A stretch of DNA of 64,000 nt from Amblyomma americanum (Eukaryota; Arthropoda; Arachnida; Ixodida; Ixodidae): the NCBI RefSeq assembly GCF_052857255.1, contig NC_135507.1, positions 79,342,850 to 79,406,849 on the forward strand. The letters run 5' to 3'. Under the pieces are notes generated by a model. The model did no database searches. It was not told the DNA's origin and saw only the letters and a list, made by a program, of their open reading frames with translations. The position numbers were made by a program, and so were the translations under genes. Of the stretch, positions 1-10,295 are shown in pieces; position 1 is the stretch's first letter; each line of letters opens with the position of its first letter.

Positions 1-164
1 TTTTGGAGCTATTTTTGTTGGATGAACACAAGTCACGCAGGGGCAGACGGCATCTCGCGTCTTGTGCTCGGCAGAAAAATTTTAAATTAAAGAAATTTTC
101 TTTTCATTCGTTATGAACCACCGAGATTCGCAACATGCATGGCAGACGTTCAGATTCACGGATT

Positions 165-253
165 TGCACGGACATCGCACAGCCCACGGGCGCCTTAGCG
201 TTTTTATGGAGGAGAAACGCTAAGGCGCCCGTGTGCTGTGCAATGTCAGTGCA
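165..253. repeat. Head-to-head inverted Ruka fragments (hairpin)
   Basis: Arms 165-203 and 215-253 are reverse complements at 36 of 39 positions, around an 11-nt loop. Both arms are the middle of the tRNA-derived SINE (the segment containing gcgcccgtgtgctgtgc). The left arm is a minus-strand scrap and the right arm starts the plus-strand copy at 211-440. The palindrome could form a cruciform, and it lies at the left edge of the long duplication. Confidence 0.8.
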
Positions 254-440
254 CGTTAAAGATCCCCAGGTGGTCGAAATTATTCCGGAGCCCTCCACTA
301 CGGCACCTATTCTTCCTTTCTTCTTTCACTCCCTCTTTTATCCCTTCCCTTACGGCGCGGTTCAGATGTCCAAAGATAGTTGAGACAGATACTGCGCCAT
401 TTCCTTTCCCCAAAAACCAATTATTATTATTATTAAGAAT
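211..440 (+). repeat. Ruka-type tRNA-derived SINE, 5'-truncated
   Basis: Plus-strand SINE lacking its tRNA head. It has the conserved core (gtcagtgcacgttaaagat, then ccaggtggtcgaaat), a pyrimidine-rich centre (tttcactccctc), the gcggttcagatgtcc block and the final ccaaaaaccaatt with a (TTA)n tail. A second copy lies at 55469-55682, where this element forms the left boundary of the duplicated segment. Confidence 0.85.
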
Positions 441-744
441 GCAGACTTCAATGAATGACTGCAACCTTCGCATGGTAAGCTCAGGATTATTTCACACACG
501 TATCGGTTGAGGATTTTCGCTATTATTCTATTGCTCCTTAATTAACTGGCATTAAGCAGCAATCCACATGTCTAGACAACTGAACGCTGAAGTGAGGATG
601 TCAGAGCCAGACACGATGTTTTACACTGAATATGGGGCGAGGGTGACGAAAAATTTCGCAGTTAAGCCCACGAGGCTTCGGCCCCTCATTGATAAGGACG
701 CTCGAGTGGTGCGCCAGAGTACGCGGGATCAATCCAGTCTGCTG
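441..744. other. Non-coding spacer
   Basis: Unique-looking sequence between two SINEs, repeated at 55683-55984. I see no reading frame, splice-flanked exon or RNA gene in it. Confidence 0.5.
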
Positions 745-985
745 AGGCAGTGTTTCGATGGAGCCGAAACTCCAAATGCGCTCGTGTGCTGTGCGATGTC
801 AGTGCACGTTAAAGATCCACAGGTGGTCTAAATCGATCCGGAGCCCTCCACTACGGCAACTATTTATTATTACAACCATCAGCCTTCTTTCCCATACGGT
901 GCGGTTGGGGTGTCCACCCAGATGAGAGAATTTACTGCACTGTTTGCTTTCCTCAAACAGCCTATTTTTCAAAGGCCAATTTTCG
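745..985 (+). repeat. Divergent Ruka-related SINE
   Basis: The core gtgctgtgcgatgtcagtg and 'ggagccctccactacggca' are kept. The 3' half is different: ccatacggtgcggttgggg, then ggtgtccacccagatgaga. The tRNA head is barely visible upstream. A duplicate is at about 55985-56230. This is probably an older subfamily. Confidence 0.65.
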
Positions 986-1520
986 TTGTAGAGCACACGG
1001 GTGTTTTTGTTCTGTTCGTCGTCAACAGGGTAAATCAAAATGAAGAGTAATAATAAAATCTCCGCTTCGCGTAAATCTCATATTCTAATATGACACTGAT
1101 TAAAATTTCGATGCTACGCCCTCAGTATACAATCAGCGTTGGAATCAAGCAATTGCTTCACTTAGACGTTGAATTTGTTGAGCAGAACACTCTTACTGGG
1201 CCACTAATTTTTTGTGCGCTATATGCATTAGCTAGCGGTACCTAATCAAGTAAGCACCAGCTCCATTTGCGGTGAGCATTACACAGTTGATGGATCGGCT
1301 ATCGCTTTGTGCATAAGCGCGACCTTAAAAGCTCGTGTTTATGTTTACCACCAGTTGGTTTTTGTAACAAGTTTTCTCGGCCAGATATATTATGTTCTCC
1401 CATGTACCCTTTTTTGTACACATTTGATTGCTTGCCTAGCGGGCAAACAAACTCCCCTTATTGTATTTATTAAGCTATGCCTAGCCAGCCCGTCGTCATA
1501 AGCTTTATTCTTTATATTAG
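986..1520. other. AT-rich spacer without recognised genes
   Basis: No convincing coding frame. The stretch is repeated at 56231-56772 with small differences (for example 1274-1330 against 56521-56580). It is background sequence into which SINEs inserted. Confidence 0.5.
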
Positions 1521-1815
1521 GGCGCTCGGGTACTGATCCGAAGTTCCCGGGTTTGAACCCGACCAGGGCGGCCACGTTTCAATGGCGGCAAAACGCCAAG
1601 GCGCCCGTGTGCTGTGCGATGCAAGTGCACGTTGAGGATCCCCAGGTGGTTGAAATTATTCCGGAGTTCTTCACTACGGCACCTCATTCTTCCTTTCTTC
1701 TTTCACTCCCTCCTTTATCCCTTCCCTTAAGGCGCGGTTCAAGTGTCCGCCGATATATGAGACAGATACTGCGTCATTTCCTTTCCCAAAAACCAGTTAC
1801 TATTGTTATGAATAT
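1521..1815 (+). repeat. Ruka SINE with partial tRNA head
   Basis: This copy keeps the second half of the tRNA-like head, including a B-box-like gggtttgaacccgaccag, then the usual body and the end ccaaaaaccagtt followed by an ATT-rich tail (1796-1860). The A box is lost. The duplicate is at 56773-57070. Confidence 0.85.
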
Positions 1816-2014
1816 TTTAATAATAATTAATATTATTATTGTTATTATAATTATTACATTTATGAACTCTTTCGAAACTTGGGAACACTTAAGTTCACCT
1901 TGCAAATATGGCGCGATAATTTTAAAGTGTCTGTACGGTCGCTTGGGTATTCCTTGGGGCACCATTACGCAGATATCGGCAGCTTTTCACGTAACATCAC
2001 ATAGGTAGATGGAT

Positions 2015-2098
2015 GGAAAAAAATTGGCAGTGCCTTAGCTCGGCTGTGCCAGGATATAAGAAGCGAGAGCTACGTTTCCCTGGCTGAGCTTGTTGTGG
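2015..2098. repeat. Dispersed repeat fragment
   Basis: The stretch aattggcagtgccttagctc, then gtgccaggatat, recurs as the reverse complement near 52375-52415 and again in the duplicate at about 57268-57350. It is a scrap of a dispersed element of unknown class. Confidence 0.55.
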
Positions 2099-2709
2099 TC
2101 AGTGTTTGTTTAGCAATGAGAGGCTTTGGTATACACATCTTTGATTCATTTTGTTTGACAGAGAAAAACACTGCCAGATTGTTTTTGAAGTAGCATGCAG
2201 CGGTCTAAATTTTTTGATACTGTATGTCGATTTGGTAGGGCCTCTGTAGTATACAAGCTCTATAGTAGTTCCCCATTGTGCAGTCTGGATGTGATGGTCC
2301 GAAGCTAAATTAAACTCAAAGTTTTCTTTCATACAATGACTAAGTGTCTTCTTTGCTGTTAAAATAACCCAAAGTAACCCACAACTGTGAAACCGTACCG
2401 TAGTCTGGTATACACGTGGCAACCACATCAATCATCTGCTTGAAAGATGTTCCCGGTGCCACGTAGACTCCTTGGATAAATGCCGCTTTTCAGAAGCCAA
2501 ACACAGATGGCTTCACCATTATTCACAGCGTTCGAAGGGAGATGTCTGACAGCGGTGATACATTGTTTAACGTACACCCAGATTCCAGCGTACTTATTTG
2601 GTTCAAGCCAACTGCCAGGCAGCAACCTCTGTATAGAAAGAGTTAATCTTCTCTTATCTATACCGCCGTTTAGCAGCGGCTGGACTCTCCTTCTCTGCAT
2701 GCATGTCAA
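2099..2709 (-). pseudogene. Unrecognised coding remnant, frameshifted, in both duplicate copies
   Basis: Three minus-strand segments read in order but in different frames. 2709-2480 includes the peptide NKYAGIWVYVKQC. About 2485-2340 includes GVYVAPGTSFKQMIDVVATC and ends at a stop. 2354-2099 includes DHHIQTAQWGTTIELVYY and a cysteine near the end. The segments could be exons or one frame broken by indels. The same stretches are legible in the second copy (57350-57960), with fresh substitutions. I do not recognise the family. The cysteine spacing and short length might suit a small secreted tick protein, but no signal peptide is visible. It could also be part of a transposable element. Confidence 0.4.
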
Positions 2710-3049
2710 ACGTTGTGATACGGACGCCCACTACATCTCCGCCTTTTAAACGCAATGCTGTGTATGTGGGGCGGGGTTCGGGTGATAGAGAGGCGTGCGG
2801 CGAGGTGGCATCGAAGAACTCGGCGCATCTGTGGTGTCTCTGGTTACCATGGTATCAGCGCATGCGCTCAACTGCTCATTAATGTGACGTCACGTTCGGC
2901 TTGGACGCTGGAGCGGGCGCGCGGTCGCGGCGACGGCGAAGTGCACGGCGCAATTTGCTCCTCTTCGGTTGCCATGGTAAGGGCGCATGCGCACAACTTG
3001 CCTTTCCCATGAACCGCGAAATGCTCGACTGGTAGCCCACTGTAGCTGT
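2710..3049. other. GC-rich spacer
   Basis: GC-rich stretch (gtgggg, cgcatgcgc, gtgacgtcacg) with palindromic gcatgcgc and CRE-like tgacgtca motifs. It resembles the tgacgtcacac-bearing repeat near 52080-52170 but is not an obvious copy. No gene seen. Duplicated at 57961-58306. Confidence 0.4.
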
Positions 3050-3051
3050 CA

Positions 3052-4045
3052 CTACAAAACTTTATTGGCGAATGATTTAGTGTGTTCTTGACACTTACGG
3101 GTCACGGCGCCGTGGTCGATCCTCGGTCCAGGATTGCGCACTTGACAGCTGCCAGCGTGGCTCGGCGTACAAGAAATCATTGCGCTTCCTTGTCCTGTCT
3201 GGCCAGCAGGTGCCCCCACTGCAGCATGCGTCACACTCGGATGGTCTATTCTAGGCTCTAAGTCTGCCTTAGGGCAGGTGACTTGCTCTAGTGTAGCTTT
3301 ACCCTGGCACCATGGACATTGGTCTGCATATTGTGTAGGAAAGATATTTGTTAGTTTGCGCAGGTGCTCGTAGGTACCGATTTTTAGTCTGTGCCAGTGT
3401 GCGCCTCGTCTTTGGATAGCATTTTGTGTACGTTGGATAGCGTTTCCGCCGACCATTGTAATGATCGAGTATGTCCGAGCACGTGGGCGTAACAGGGTCA
3501 ATGGTGCCCGTGGTGCAAAGTGTTTAGTCTGCTCGGTTGACGTACCCTCCATTTAACTCGTCTGCAGCCACGTTGCCCCTCTTCCCCTCATGTGGAACCC
3601 ATACTATATTATTTTTAGTGTTTATGTGTCTTTTCGTCGTGTGAAGAATGTGGTTAGCGATGCTGTCTACCCTGCCTCTTGTGTTGTTTCTGTATGCTTG
3701 CGTAGAGTCCGTCACTATAGTGATGTTTTGTCCTGTTGTGTTGCGTTGGCGTGCGATATTGCTGGAGCAATGGCGGCCTCTTCAGCTGCCTCTATGGTTG
3801 GGTTGTTTATGGCTGCTCTGGTTATTTCTTTCCCTTCTTCGCCTCTTACAAAGGCGATCGTTTTGCGTTGGTATCGGTACTTTGCTGCGTCCGTGTAATC
3901 TACTCTGGGATTGTCGCTGAATTCTCTGCTCAGGGCTCGGGCTCTCGCTTGTCGTTTTTTATTATGCATATTGTGGTCCATGTGTCCATGGGTAATGGGT
4001 CCATGTGTAATACATTCTGTTGTATCACACGTCATCACACATAAT
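3052..4045 (-). mobile_element. LINE-C 3' fragment: RNase H and zinc-finger end
   Basis: Minus-strand 3' end of an I/R1-group LINE. In order it shows an RNase H core (about 4038-3524, broken by a frameshift near 3715, with IEAAEEAAIA for the glutamate motif), then a cysteine motif (PWCQGKATLEQVTCPKAD, 3340-3270) and a 3' terminus carrying AATAAAG (about 3058-3064). The RT is absent. The better-preserved duplicate at 58309-59296 shows VTDSTQA and WVPGHEGKRGNGAADE, which hold the D and H/D catalytic positions. The fragment is inactive. Confidence 0.8.
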
Positions 4046-4317
4046 AATCTATACCGCTAATTAATGGCCCTTAAAACTCAGTTTCCCTTGAATGTCATCT
4101 GCGCACACTGCTGTATGACGCGCTTGTACAAATCCTCTAATTATCCTCCTGAACGAACATCCTGATTTGTGAAGAAGTAGAGGGCTCCTCTCCCGACCGA
4201 AAGAATTTCGGTTCACTTCCGCTTGACAACCTTTTAAAGCGAAAGCTTTACTAGCCTAGTGGTGCCCATTTCGCTGTGTCAGCACGAATGACCTTGAAAA
4301 GGATTAGCGGAGTTGCG
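4046..4317. other. Spacer between LINE-C and LINE-A
   Basis: No coding signal. It contains a short hairpin (cgaaagaatttcg, 4197-4209) and ends exactly at the (GATA)n tail of LINE-A, so it is probably the old LINE-A target sequence. Duplicated at 59297-59571. Confidence 0.5.
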
Positions 4318-4469
4318 TAGATAGATAGATTAAGAGGAGGAGTGAAAGGCAGGGATGTTAACCAGAAAGGTGTTCCGGTTGGCTACCCTGCACTGGGGAA
4401 GAGGGATTAGGGGACTAAAAGAAAGAAGAGAGAAGGAAAAAAGGCATAACACACACACGCACAACGCTG

Positions 4470-5529
4470 TCACAATTTGTCACTCAATCCAGTCGCTCTC
4501 AAGTAGGCAAAGAGGGCCTTGTATGCCTTGAGGGCAGTCGACTGCTGTGGCCAGGGACCGAGGATCTTTTGCTCTGTTAATGGGCGAAGATCGAGGCGGT
4601 CCAGGGCACAACAAAGTGTATTTCTTGCACTCGCAAATGCAGGGCACTCACAGAGAAGATGAGGGATGGTCTCCTCACAACAGGAGCTTTCACAGGCAGG
4701 ACTGTCGGCCATCCCCATACGGAAAGCATAGCGGTTGGTAAAAGCAACGCCGATCCATAAACGGCATAACAATTTTGCGTCGGGACGTGCTAAGTTACGT
4801 GGAAGACGAAGGCGCAGTTCAGGGACCAGTGCCTTGATGCGGAGATTGCAAAACTCCCGTGTTACACGCTGAAAGTGTGTGCTCCAGCGCCAAAGGGCGA
4901 AGCCCACACGCAGCGTCAGGTCTCGATATTGGGATCCTCACTGGAAGTCCATCGTTGTGAGCAGAACGCGCAGCCGCATCGGCCTGGCGATCATCGTTAA
5001 TACCACAGTGTCCTGGCAGCCATTTCAAAATGATGTCATGACCTTTGAAAATGGTGCCGTGGTACAGTAGACCAATCTCAGCAACAAGTTTCTCCTGCGA
5101 CACGCGGGGTAGCGCAGCTTGCAGGGCTTGAAGGGCTGCTTTAGAGTCAGTGAAAACCGTCCAGTCATGTAGAGGTTCTTGACTGATGAACTCTACCGCA
5201 GCCCATAAGGCTGCGAGTTCCGCACCAGTTGAATATGTTGGATAGGTCGTCTTCACTTTCATGAAGATGGATCTGGCCGGTATCACCACCGACCCCGCAG
5301 AACTGGTCGAGTGAACTGATCCAGCTGTGTAAATATGTATGCGGTGATTGTGGTAAGAATGCAGGTGATTCAATGTCAGTTGTTTGAGAGCGGGCAAGTG
5401 ATACACCAGCTTTTTTTGTAATGCCAGGAATATAGAGGTGAGCCCAAGGTTTATGAAGATTCCGTAGTCGAGAGCACGATCTTGACGCAGGGGTGAACTT
5501 CGATGGAAGATATGCGCGATGGGCTTCAA
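4470..5529 (-). pseudogene. LINE-A RNase H and C-terminal zinc motif (copy 1)
   Basis: RNase H would cut the RNA of the RNA/DNA hybrid during target-primed reverse transcription. Visible motifs are HIYTAGSVHSTSS (usual first Asp replaced, TDGS to TAGS), ELAALWAAVEF (Glu), FTDSKAALQAL (Asp) and LPGHCGINDDRQADAAARSAH (His/Asp, 5030-4960). A frameshift near 4870 separates this from the end at 4907-4470, which carries the cysteine motif CESSCCEETIPHLLCECP. The copy at 59723-60781 has the whole domain in one 352-residue frame. Confidence 0.8.
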
Positions 5530-6568
5530 TGACTTTGACGAATGTAGTACGCGGCCTAATTATTGGGAGTGTTGCGAAGTGATGACAGGAAACCCGTGTG
5601 AGGTGCCGAATATGCGGTCTCATGGTGTCAACAGCAATGTATGTAGTAACAGGATGTTCCCGGGCAACAAGAACAGTTGCTGCTGTTGATGCACATTTAG
5701 GCAGTCCAAGACAGATACGGAGAGCCTGTGCTTGCACACTTTGAAGAGTCTTGATATTTGTTTTTCTAATGGAACTGAATATCGGAAGACTGTACCGCAT
5801 GTAGCCCAGAAATAGGGAACGGTATAGTTGTAGCATCGAGCGCACTGATGCGCCCCAGGACTTTCCCCCGAAGAAGGAGAGGGCGTGAACAATCGAAATT
5901 AATCTCTTTCTCATGTCGTAGATATGTGGACTCCACGAGAGGTTCCTGTCGATGACAACACCAAGGAATCTGTGGCTTTTCTCATAGGGAATGGCTTCGC
6001 CATTGATGCGAGTGGTGTAACGTGACATTATTTTCAGCGTGAACGCCACAAGTGAACACTTTTCGGTCGAAATGTTCAGGCCCTGCAAGCGAAGATAAGG
6101 TGTCAATATTGATGCCGCTTTTTGAAGTCTTGCACGAACATGAGGACGGGTCACCTCTGATGCCGAAATACAGATGTCGTCGGCATATACCGAGATCTGA
6201 GCAGATTGTGGCAATACGTCGACCAGGCCGATAAGAGCAAGGTTGAAGAGAACTGGGCTCAGGAGTCCACCCTGAGGAACTCCGCGCGAATTTCTGTGTA
6301 AGGACGTTGGCACGTCCACAGACAGGACAAAAAACGACCTCTCTGATAAATAGCTGCGTATCCAGCTGAACGTGCGGTCTCCGATCTCAGCAGCTTCCAT
6401 TGCGTCGAAAATTTTCTGATGCGTTACGTTGTCGTACGCGCCCTTGATATCCAAAAACAATGCCGCGGTCAATCTTTTCAAACTTTTGCTGTGGTGCTCC
6501 GACGTTACAAGGTCAACCACGTTGTCGATAATAAGTGGAACCATACGTGGAACCATAAGTGGAACCAT
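5165..6568 (-). pseudogene. LINE-A reverse transcriptase (copy 1)
   Basis: A 467-codon frame covers RT palm and thumb: LFLDIKGAYDNVTH (first catalytic Asp), GVPQGGLLSPVLFNLALIG, and the active site YADDICIS, followed by the KSHRFLGVVIDRNLSW thumb block. The N-terminal residues are an artefact: codons repeat MVP/L because a small tandem insertion (6533-6570) replaces about 170 bp of the fingers present at 61782-61950. At the 3' end the frame runs on past the RNase H start in the wrong frame. It is a dead copy. Confidence 0.85.
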
Positions 6569-6900
6569 ACGACTAGTCTTCCAATCATGAGGAACTATGC
6601 CAGCAGTCTATGACTTGTTATAAGTGTCCAAAAGAGCCCGTCAAGTTTCTTGGCCAAGGTTAGCAAGTGCGGAGTACGTCACACAATCGGGCCCTGCTGA
6701 TGATGACCTACAACAATACAGCGCAGCATCAAAAGAGAGGGAGAATGAAAAGGAAACGCAGGGAGGCTAACCAGATGTGAGTCTCTTGTTTGCTACACTA
6801 CACTGGGGATGGGGGATAGGGCTTAGAAAGATGACAGAGAGGAAAACGCAAAAAAAAGGAACGTGCTCACATGGAGACACACACACACAAGGCGTTCCAG

Positions 6901-7941
6901 TTAAAGTCTTGCACACAGGCCGGTAGATTGTAAGAAGCGCAAAAGCGCTTGCACGGCCTTCTTCTTGGACGGTAGGTCCTTTTGATGTTGTAGAATTCTT
7001 TTTTCGGATCGCGGTTGGTCGTCCAGTTGGTCAAGTTCTTGGCTAAGGCATGCCCTCTGTGGACTGTACTGCGGGCAGGAGCACAATATATGGCCAGTTG
7101 ATTCTTCATGGCAGCAGTGGTCACAGGTTGGGGTGTCGGTCATCACTATGCGGAAGGCATAGGCTTTAGTAAAGTCAACACCCAACCAAAGTCGATATAA
7201 AAGCGTGGCGTCTCTACGGCGAAGCTGAGATGGCGCTCGAAGACTTAATGTTGGATCAAGTGAGTACAGTCGCGTATTTCTTAAATGTGGCTCATTCCAT
7301 TGCGACTCGGTGCACTGCCGAGCAAGTAGGCGGAGCTTCCGTGCCGCGTCAGTTCTAGGAAGAGGAATTGGGACTTGGCGCTCCTCAGTATGGGCTGAGC
7401 GGGCAGCGTGATCCGCCCGTTCATTAACGATAATCCCGCATTGACTTGGAAGCCACTGGAACGTTATTTCATGGCTGGCATCACTTATATGGTGTAACGT
7501 ATCTGTAATATGGAAGATTAGTTGTTCGTGCGGTCCGCGTCGTAGAGGTGACAGTAGAGACTGCAGTGTCACCTTCGAATCGCAGAATATTGTCCATTTG
7601 TGTGGCGGTTCATCACCAATGTGATGAAGGGCAGTTAAGAGCGCTGCGAGCTCTGCTGCCGCCGATGTTGTCGCGTGGGTCGTCTTAAATTTGATTGTTG
7701 TAGCTTTCGCTGGAATGACGATTGCCGCCGCGGAGCTGCTTGGAAGGACAGATCCATCAGTGTAAATATGCGTTGAGTCACGGTAGTTCTCGTACAAATG
7801 TAGTAGCGTGAGCTGTCTAAGGGCTGGTGATGACAGATCAGCTTTTTTCGAGATACCAGGTATTGCGAGGTTGATTTTTGGCTGAGCGAGGCACCATGGA
7901 GGGATCGAAGGTCTCGCAGCCGGAGTGAAACAAGCTGGCAA
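6901..7941 (-). pseudogene. LINE-B RNase H and zinc motif
   Basis: This 346-codon frame is in the same frame as the RT upstream but is separated from it by one TAA (7966-7968). Motifs: HIYTDGSVLPSSS (Asp), ELAALLTALHHI (Glu), FCDSKVTLQSL (Asp), QWLPSQCGIIVNERADHAA (the usual GHCGI is SQCGI here, so the His is lost). The C-terminal cysteine motif is CDHCCHEESTGHILCSCP. The second copy (62222-63200) is further degraded by two indels. Confidence 0.85.
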
Positions 7942-7965
7942 TGATTCATCATGTGCAGTTATCGT

Positions 7966-10287
7966 TTAGCTGAAAGATGTGTGTGGCCTGTCCGCTGGTA
8001 GAGAGGCTAATTGGTGACGAGGATTCCTGGCTAGATGCCTTATATGGGTCCTGAGTACCTCAATTTCAATGTGGGTCTTGACAAGGTGGTCTCTAGCGAT
8101 TGCTATCGTAGCCACTGTTGAAGCACTCTGAGGCAGGCCTAGACAGATCCGGAGCACTTGACCCTGAAGACTTTGTATTGTGCGTAGATTTGTTTTGCCT
8201 TTGTTATTTATTGCTGGCAAGCTGTATCGCAGAAATCCTAGAAAAAGCACCCTGTACAGTTGTAGCATGGCACTAGGCGACATTCCCCACGTCTTGCCAG
8301 CGAAAAACTTGAACAGGTGGCAGATGCCTGTCAACCGTTTTTTCACGTATGATATGTGTGGGCTCCATGACAAGTCCCTGTCGATTATGACACCTAGAAA
8401 CTTGTAAGATTGTACCCGTCCTATTATTTGGCCATTTATCATTACTCTGTAGTTTGCCATGGGTTTGCGCGTAAATGGCACTAGTGCGCATTTCTCGGAG
8501 AAAATTTCCAGGCCTCGATTACGGAGGTAGATAACAGTTTGTGTGGCGGCTCTCTGAATTCTCGCTCGCAACTGTAGGCGTGTTACTGCAGATGTCCATA
8601 TGCAGATGTCATCCGCGTACATTGATAGCCTGACTGTGGTTGGCACGTGCTCAAGGAGAGCAATTAGTGTTAGATTAAATAACACGGGGCTATGTACACC
8701 GCCCTGGGGGACGCCGCGGTAGCTATAGTGAAGAGAAGTATGGCCTTCCTCGGTGCTAACAAGGAAGCATCGCATGGATAGATAGCTCCGTATCCATTGA
8801 AACATCCGACCACCCACTCCTACCTCTGCGAGAGCAGAAAGGATGGCTTCATGCGTAACGTTGTCATACGCCCCTTTAACTTCGAGGAATAAGGATGTGC
8901 AGAGACGCTTACGGCATTTCTCATGTTGAATGTAGGTCACCAGGTCGACGATGTTATCGATCGATGATCGACCGCGTCGGAAGCCCGCCATGGCATCTGG
9001 GTAGGTGTTGTGGTACGCACAATCAAGTTCTTCCATGGAGAATACTACATCCATCCAAGAATCCCGTGAGGGTGGAACATTGTTGCAGTGCAGCGTTGCG
9101 CCTGGATTCGGAGGGCCTGTTATTCTTGCGCAGAAATCTTCGGCTACTTCAACCACACTGCGCCTTTGGTGGAGCGCTACGGATTTGAACGGGTAGCGCT
9201 GTTGAGGGTGCGTGTGAAGACCCCGAATTACACTCCAAACGCGTGACAAAGGCTTCCGTGGATCAAGTGTTTGGCAAAATGTCCTCCACCGTTGTGTTCG
9301 TAGTGCCTGAATTCTGCGCTGAATCGTCTTCTGTATGCGCCTAGCATCTCTTAGGTCTAGGCGCGACTTTGTGCGTCGGTATCTGCGCTCTGCCCTGCGC
9401 CGTTGTGATCGCAGTCGCTGCAATTCGAAGTCAGAATCGGTGTAGTTAGCGACAGGCTTAAAGGGGCAGGTGGCGTGTTCCATGGCCTCCTTAATTTTTT
9501 GTTCAAAACCGGTAGAGAAGCCCTCTGCGCAAGCAGACTCTATAAGTAATTTAAAAACTTTCCAGTCAATGCGCTGCCTACACGTGGCTGGGGAAAATGT
9601 GGAATGGCCGGTAATAATCAGATAGGTTGGGATATGGTCGCTGCCATGGGCTTGAACATCCGAAAACCACCGGACGCTGTTGTTAAGGCACTTTGAAATG
9701 AAAGTCAAGTCCAAGCAGCTGCTATAAGTCACCCCTCGTATATAGGTCGGGCTTCCGTCATTCAGGCACTGGAGGCAATGGTCAGAGGCGAAGGACACAA
9801 GCTGTCTTCCCCTAACGTCCATCCTAACGCCTCCCCACATGGTGTAATGAGCATTGAAGTCACCCATAATAACCCACGGAGCAGGTGTAGCTGCTATCAA
9901 ACCACTCAACCTTCTGGCGTGGAAACGACTTGATGGCGCCAAGTACACCGCCAGCAGCGTAAAAGTCAGGTCTCGGCTCTGCACTGTGAGGTAAACGTAC
10001 TGATTGTCTTCGTTCGGAGGAACCGAATGTTGCACATATGTAAGTTCACGTCGAATGTAGAAGATGACTTTGCTGGATCTGTTGCACGTGGATGATGAAA
10101 ATGCTTCGTAACCGGATATTCGCAAAATTGCCGGGGTCTTCGGTTCACAAATCACAAGAATGGGGAAGTGATTCTCGTAGACGTAGTGCCGTAAATCGGA
10201 AATCCGGGATTGGAGCCAACGAGCATTCCATTGGAAAATGAAAGCTTGCTTGACTTTCTTTTGAAAAGACAGGTCCGAAGGAGCCAT
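7966..10287 (-). pseudogene. LINE-B ORF2: endonuclease and RT with internal deletion
   Basis: A 773-codon frame from the ATG at 10287. Residues 1-230 are an AP-like endonuclease: FQWNARWLQSR near the start, GDFNAHYTMWGG near residue 140, and the catalytic SDHIPTYL near 220. RT follows: LFLEVKGAYDNVTH, GVPQGGVHSPVLFNLT, YADDICIW, then the YKFLGVIIDRDLSW thumb. Between about residues 420 and 440 the text jumps from EELDCAYHN to YPDAMAGFRRGRSS, which deletes the RT fingers (the LLKPGKSPLDL and YRPIALAS blocks seen in LINE-A copy 2). The deletion is in frame but should destroy activity. The frame ends at a TAA shared with the second copy. Confidence 0.88.
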
Positions 10288-10295
10288 GATGCCGT

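Larger units (their letters stand above)
4318..6735 (-). mobile_element. LINE-A copy 1, 5'-truncated, I/R1-group non-LTR retrotransposon
   Basis: The element reads right to left: RT without its N-terminal fingers, RNase H, a C-terminal cysteine motif, a 3'UTR with a gaggagtgaaaggcaggga block, and a (TCTA)n tail at 4318-4330. It is truncated at 6735, where it abuts the 3' end of LINE-B. The same junction exists in the second copy, so it predates the duplication. The coding region is broken between RT and RNase H by a frameshift. An internal deletion lies at about 6530. Confidence 0.88.
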
